Origin: Planctomycetaceae bacterium
Lineage (GTDB): Bacteria > Planctomycetota > Planctomycetia > Pirellulales > Pirellulaceae
Assembly (NCBI GenBank): GCA_005773145.1
Contig: SXHS01000269.1
Location: 1-7,904 of the forward strand
Direction: 5' to 3'
Length of the DNA: 7,904 nucleotides
Under the pieces are notes generated by a model, which was not told the origin of the DNA, did no database searches, and saw only the letters and a program-made list of their open reading frames with translations. The position numbers and the translations under genes were made by a program. Each line of letters begins with the position of its first letter. Positions within the stretch are counted from its first letter, which is position 1. Of this stretch, positions 6,442-7,904 are shown one piece after another.

Positions 6442-6465
6442 CTCTGCGTCTCCGCGTCTCTGCGT
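6442..6465. repeat. Three tandem 8-base units CTCYGCGT
   Basis: CTCTGCGT, CTCCGCGT and CTCTGCGT stand in perfect tandem and directly follow the GC-rich palindrome. From general recollection, runs of this CTCTGCGT/ACGCAGAG type are scattered through intergenic DNA of many bacteria, including Planctomycetes. That suggests an interspersed repeat rather than a gene-specific site. Confidence 0.7.
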
Positions 6466-6521
6466 GCCAATGTCCGTCCGGCGACCTTGCCGAGAACGAC
6501 CCGACCGCTCGCGTGTATGCA

Positions 6522-6536
6522 GGCGGACAAGCCGCC
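6522..6536. repeat. Small GC hairpin
   Basis: GGCGG and CCGCC form a perfect 5-base-pair inverted repeat around ACAAG, about 25 bases before the candidate -35 box of the WD40 gene. It may be an operator half-site pair or chance in GC-rich DNA; no T-run follows. Confidence 0.3.
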
Positions 6537-6561
6537 AGGCGCTAATCTTTCCCCGCGTGAT

Positions 6562-6590
6562 TTGGGGCCGGTGAGCGACTACGCTATAGG
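6562..6590 (+). promoter_or_regulatory. Candidate promoter of the WD40 gene
   Basis: TTGGGG (6562-6567) and TATAGG (6585-6590) are separated by 17 bases, the optimum for a housekeeping sigma-70 promoter; each matches four of six consensus bases. The expected start near 6597 gives a leader of about 43 bases. Confidence 0.4.
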
Positions 6591-6625
6591 ACCGCGGTCG
6601 GTTCGCCCTGCACCGGATCTCGAAT

Positions 6626-6630
6626 GAAGG
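6626..6630 (+). promoter_or_regulatory. Ribosome binding site of the WD40 gene
   Basis: GAAGG ends 9 bases before the ATG at 6640, a plausible Shine-Dalgarno at normal spacing. It supports this start, which also gives a proper signal peptide. Confidence 0.5.
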
Positions 6631-6639
6631 TCTGACGCC

Positions 6640-7904
6640 ATGAAAACGTATCGAGTGTTGCTGTGCCTGATCGCTTGGTGCTGGCTCTTGGGAGCCCTCC
6701 ACGCGCCATTCTTCGGGCTTGTGGGCCGCTACGGCGTCCGGTCCGCACTGGCAGCCGAGGCCCATTCGACCGTTGACGCCTACGGCGACCCACTCCCTGA
6801 GGGGGCGATTCGCCGGTTTGGTACGATCCGCTTGCGGCATCCTGGGAGGGCCACAAGTGTCGCATTTTCCGCCGATAGTGAGACGCTATTTTCCGCGGGG
6901 CACGACTTCAAGATTTGTCAATGGGATGTCGCTACGGGACGGCAGGTTGCGATTATTCCCCAAGCCGAGCGTACTTCTGTCGCGATTGTCTCGCCGGACG
7001 GGGCACGGCTCGCATCCGGCGGAGAAGGTGTCGTGCGTATGTATGATCTGAAACGCCAGCAAGTCGTTTGGAGCCGGGCAATTGGGCAAAATCGCCGAAT
7101 CGAAGTCGCCAAATTTTCGCCGGATGGAATCGTGTTGGCCACGGACGGATATGATGATGAAAGTACCTTGCGACTTTGGGATGTGGATACCGGCGATCTA
7201 TTGCTGGAACTTGGCCATTCAAGAACCGGTGGCGGCGGTTCTCCCATTGCATTCACATCGAATGGAAATCTCGTGGCTTATGTGAGCCGATCGAGCCGCA
7301 ACCCTCCCAACACGATCATAGCGGTACTGGACCTGACAAAGGGGGCTGTCGTCGGTCATCTACAAATGGGACGAGAATTCTTTGGCCTATCGCTGGCATT
7401 GTTGGACGACAAGACGCTAATCTCCAGCGGTGTCCGCTTCGAGCGCGACCAAGACGGCAACGGTCAAACGACATCTGCGGTTCGTCAGTGGGACATTCTC
7501 AATGGTCGCACCGACCATGAATTCCGAATCGACGGCCAGTTGCTTACGGGTGACGCCTCGATGGCACTTTCAGCTGACAATTCCTTGCTCGTCACCTCTC
7601 ATTTTGGCACAATCGTTGTCTGGGATGTCGCGAAGCGTCATGCCCAAAAGACCATCGCACAACCAGAACACGAACGAATTTATCGCGGGGGTAACTCACA
7701 CAGCGTTGCCATCTCGCCGAATAAGCAATTTGTGGCGCAGATAGGAATCCAGAGCGCTCTGCGGCTTTGGGATCTAAACACTGAGGCGCCGGTGCATTTG
7801 TGCGACCGAACACATGACGGAGCCGTGTTGGCGATTGCGCCGTCCCCCGATGGCCAGTTGCTGGCCACCAGCGGCACCGAAGGAGCGGTTCATTTATGGA
7901 ACAA
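6640..7904 (+). CDS. Exported WD40 beta-propeller protein, C-terminus beyond right edge
   Basis: The frame is open from ATG 6640 to the right edge: 421 codons, with the 3' end missing. Residues 1-40 are a signal peptide or anchor: Lys2 and Arg5, a hydrophobic run 6-28 rich in Leu, Trp and Cys, then SALAAEA at 35-41 as a likely cleavage site. The next part, YGDPLPEGAIRRFGTIRLRH (48-67), is a lead-in I know from many planctomycete WD40 proteins. Eight WD-type repeats are visible, ending near W95-D96, Y135-D136, W180-D181, L230-D231, W284-D285, W328-D329, W377-D378 and W420. Most carry the SPDG-type turn. Blade five contains DQDGNG (270-275), a calcium-loop-like insertion. Such propellers are protein-interaction scaffolds; no enzymatic residues are seen. 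It is transcribed divergently from the sigma operon, so shared regulation is possible but not shown. The missing end could carry further blades or another domain. Confidence 0.9.
   Translation, partial: MKTYRVLLCLIAWCWLLGALHAPFFGLVGRYGVRSALAAEAHSTVDAYGDPLPEGAIRRFGTIRLRHPGRATSVAFSADSETLFSAGHDFKICQWDVATGRQVAIIPQAERTSVAIVSPDGARLASGGEGVVRMYDLKRQQVVWSRAIGQNRRIEVAKFSPDGIVLATDGYDDESTLRLWDVDTGDLLLELGHSRTGGGGSPIAFTSNGNLVAYVSRSSRNPPNTIIAVLDLTKGAVVGHLQMGREFFGLSLALLDDKTLISSGVRFERDQDGNGQTTSAVRQWDILNGRTDHEFRIDGQLLTGDASMALSADNSLLVTSHFGTIVVWDVAKRHAQKTIAQPEHERIYRGGNSHSVAISPNKQFVAQIGIQSALRLWDLNTEAPVHLCDRTHDGAVLAIAPSPDGQLLATSGTEGAVHLWN

Larger units (their letters stand above)
5998..6639. other. Long divergent intergenic region
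   Basis: This 642-base stretch separates the minus-strand sigma operon from the plus-strand WD40 gene. Frames through it are short, have no recognisable domain and mostly run across the flanking genes in antisense, so I call no gene here. It holds a candidate promoter for each direction, a GNRA hairpin, a composite palindrome plus tandem repeat (6383-6465), and a GC hairpin (6522-6536). I see no clear structure in about 6170-6380. Confidence 0.75.

Noticed and set aside
6175..6627. Plus-strand 150-codon frame in the intergenic region
   Set aside because: It runs through the palindromes and tandem repeat, has no recognisable domain, and ends just before the WD40 start. No supported start site.
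6391..6865. Minus-strand frames of 149 and 93 codons
   Set aside because: They cover the palindrome region and the antisense of the WD40 signal peptide; no domain and no gene-like start.
1..7904. CRISPR arrays, tRNA or rRNA genes, insertion sequences, phage genes
   Set aside because: I saw no regularly spaced repeats, no tRNA-like cloverleaf with a CCA end, no rRNA-like sequence and no transposase, integrase or phage motif on either strand.

Overview
The window looks like planctomycete DNA. It carries a set of families that occur together almost only in Planctomycetes and close relatives: a PSCyt2/DUF1549 plus PSD1/DUF1553 protein, a DUF1501 protein with a Tat signal, an exported EF-hand protein, an ECF sigma factor, and an exported WD40 propeller protein with the planctomycete-style lead-in 'YGDPLPEGAIRRFGTIRLRH'. 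GC content is moderately high and Shine-Dalgarno sequences are uneven, which also fits. The genus cannot be fixed from this sequence.

Layout. Positions 5997 down to 1 on the minus strand form one compact, co-directional block of four genes: (1) an ECF sigma factor with a TTG start (5997-5341); (2) an 864-residue single-pass membrane protein (5333-2739), whose N-terminal third looks like an anti-sigma factor and whose C-terminal part is DUF1549+DUF1553; (3) a DUF1501 protein (2674-1334); (4) an exported protein with an EF-hand pair that starts at 1319 and runs off the left edge. The gaps are 7, 64 and 14 bases, so the block is probably one transcript. A 642-base non-coding stretch (5998-6639) separates it from a divergent plus-strand gene (6640 to the right edge), an exported WD40 beta-propeller protein whose end is also missing. 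The intergenic stretch holds a candidate promoter for each direction, a GNRA-type hairpin in the likely leader of the sigma transcript, and a composite palindromic and tandem repeat at 6383-6465.

How the genes may work together. An ECF sigma factor followed at once by a membrane protein with a short cytoplasmic N-terminus is the classic sigma/anti-sigma arrangement. Here the predicted anti-sigma protein carries, outside the cytoplasmic membrane, the DUF1549/DUF1553 pair that normally belongs to secreted, cytochrome-associated planctomycete proteins. It is followed by DUF1501, the usual partner of DUF1549/DUF1553, and by an EF-hand protein. The inferred picture is a signalling version of the DUF1549-DUF1553-DUF1501 module: the extracytoplasmic module is physically joined to the regulator that controls its own operon. 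The fusion, its topology and the gene order are read from the sequence; the signalling role is inference. This is the most interesting system in the window.
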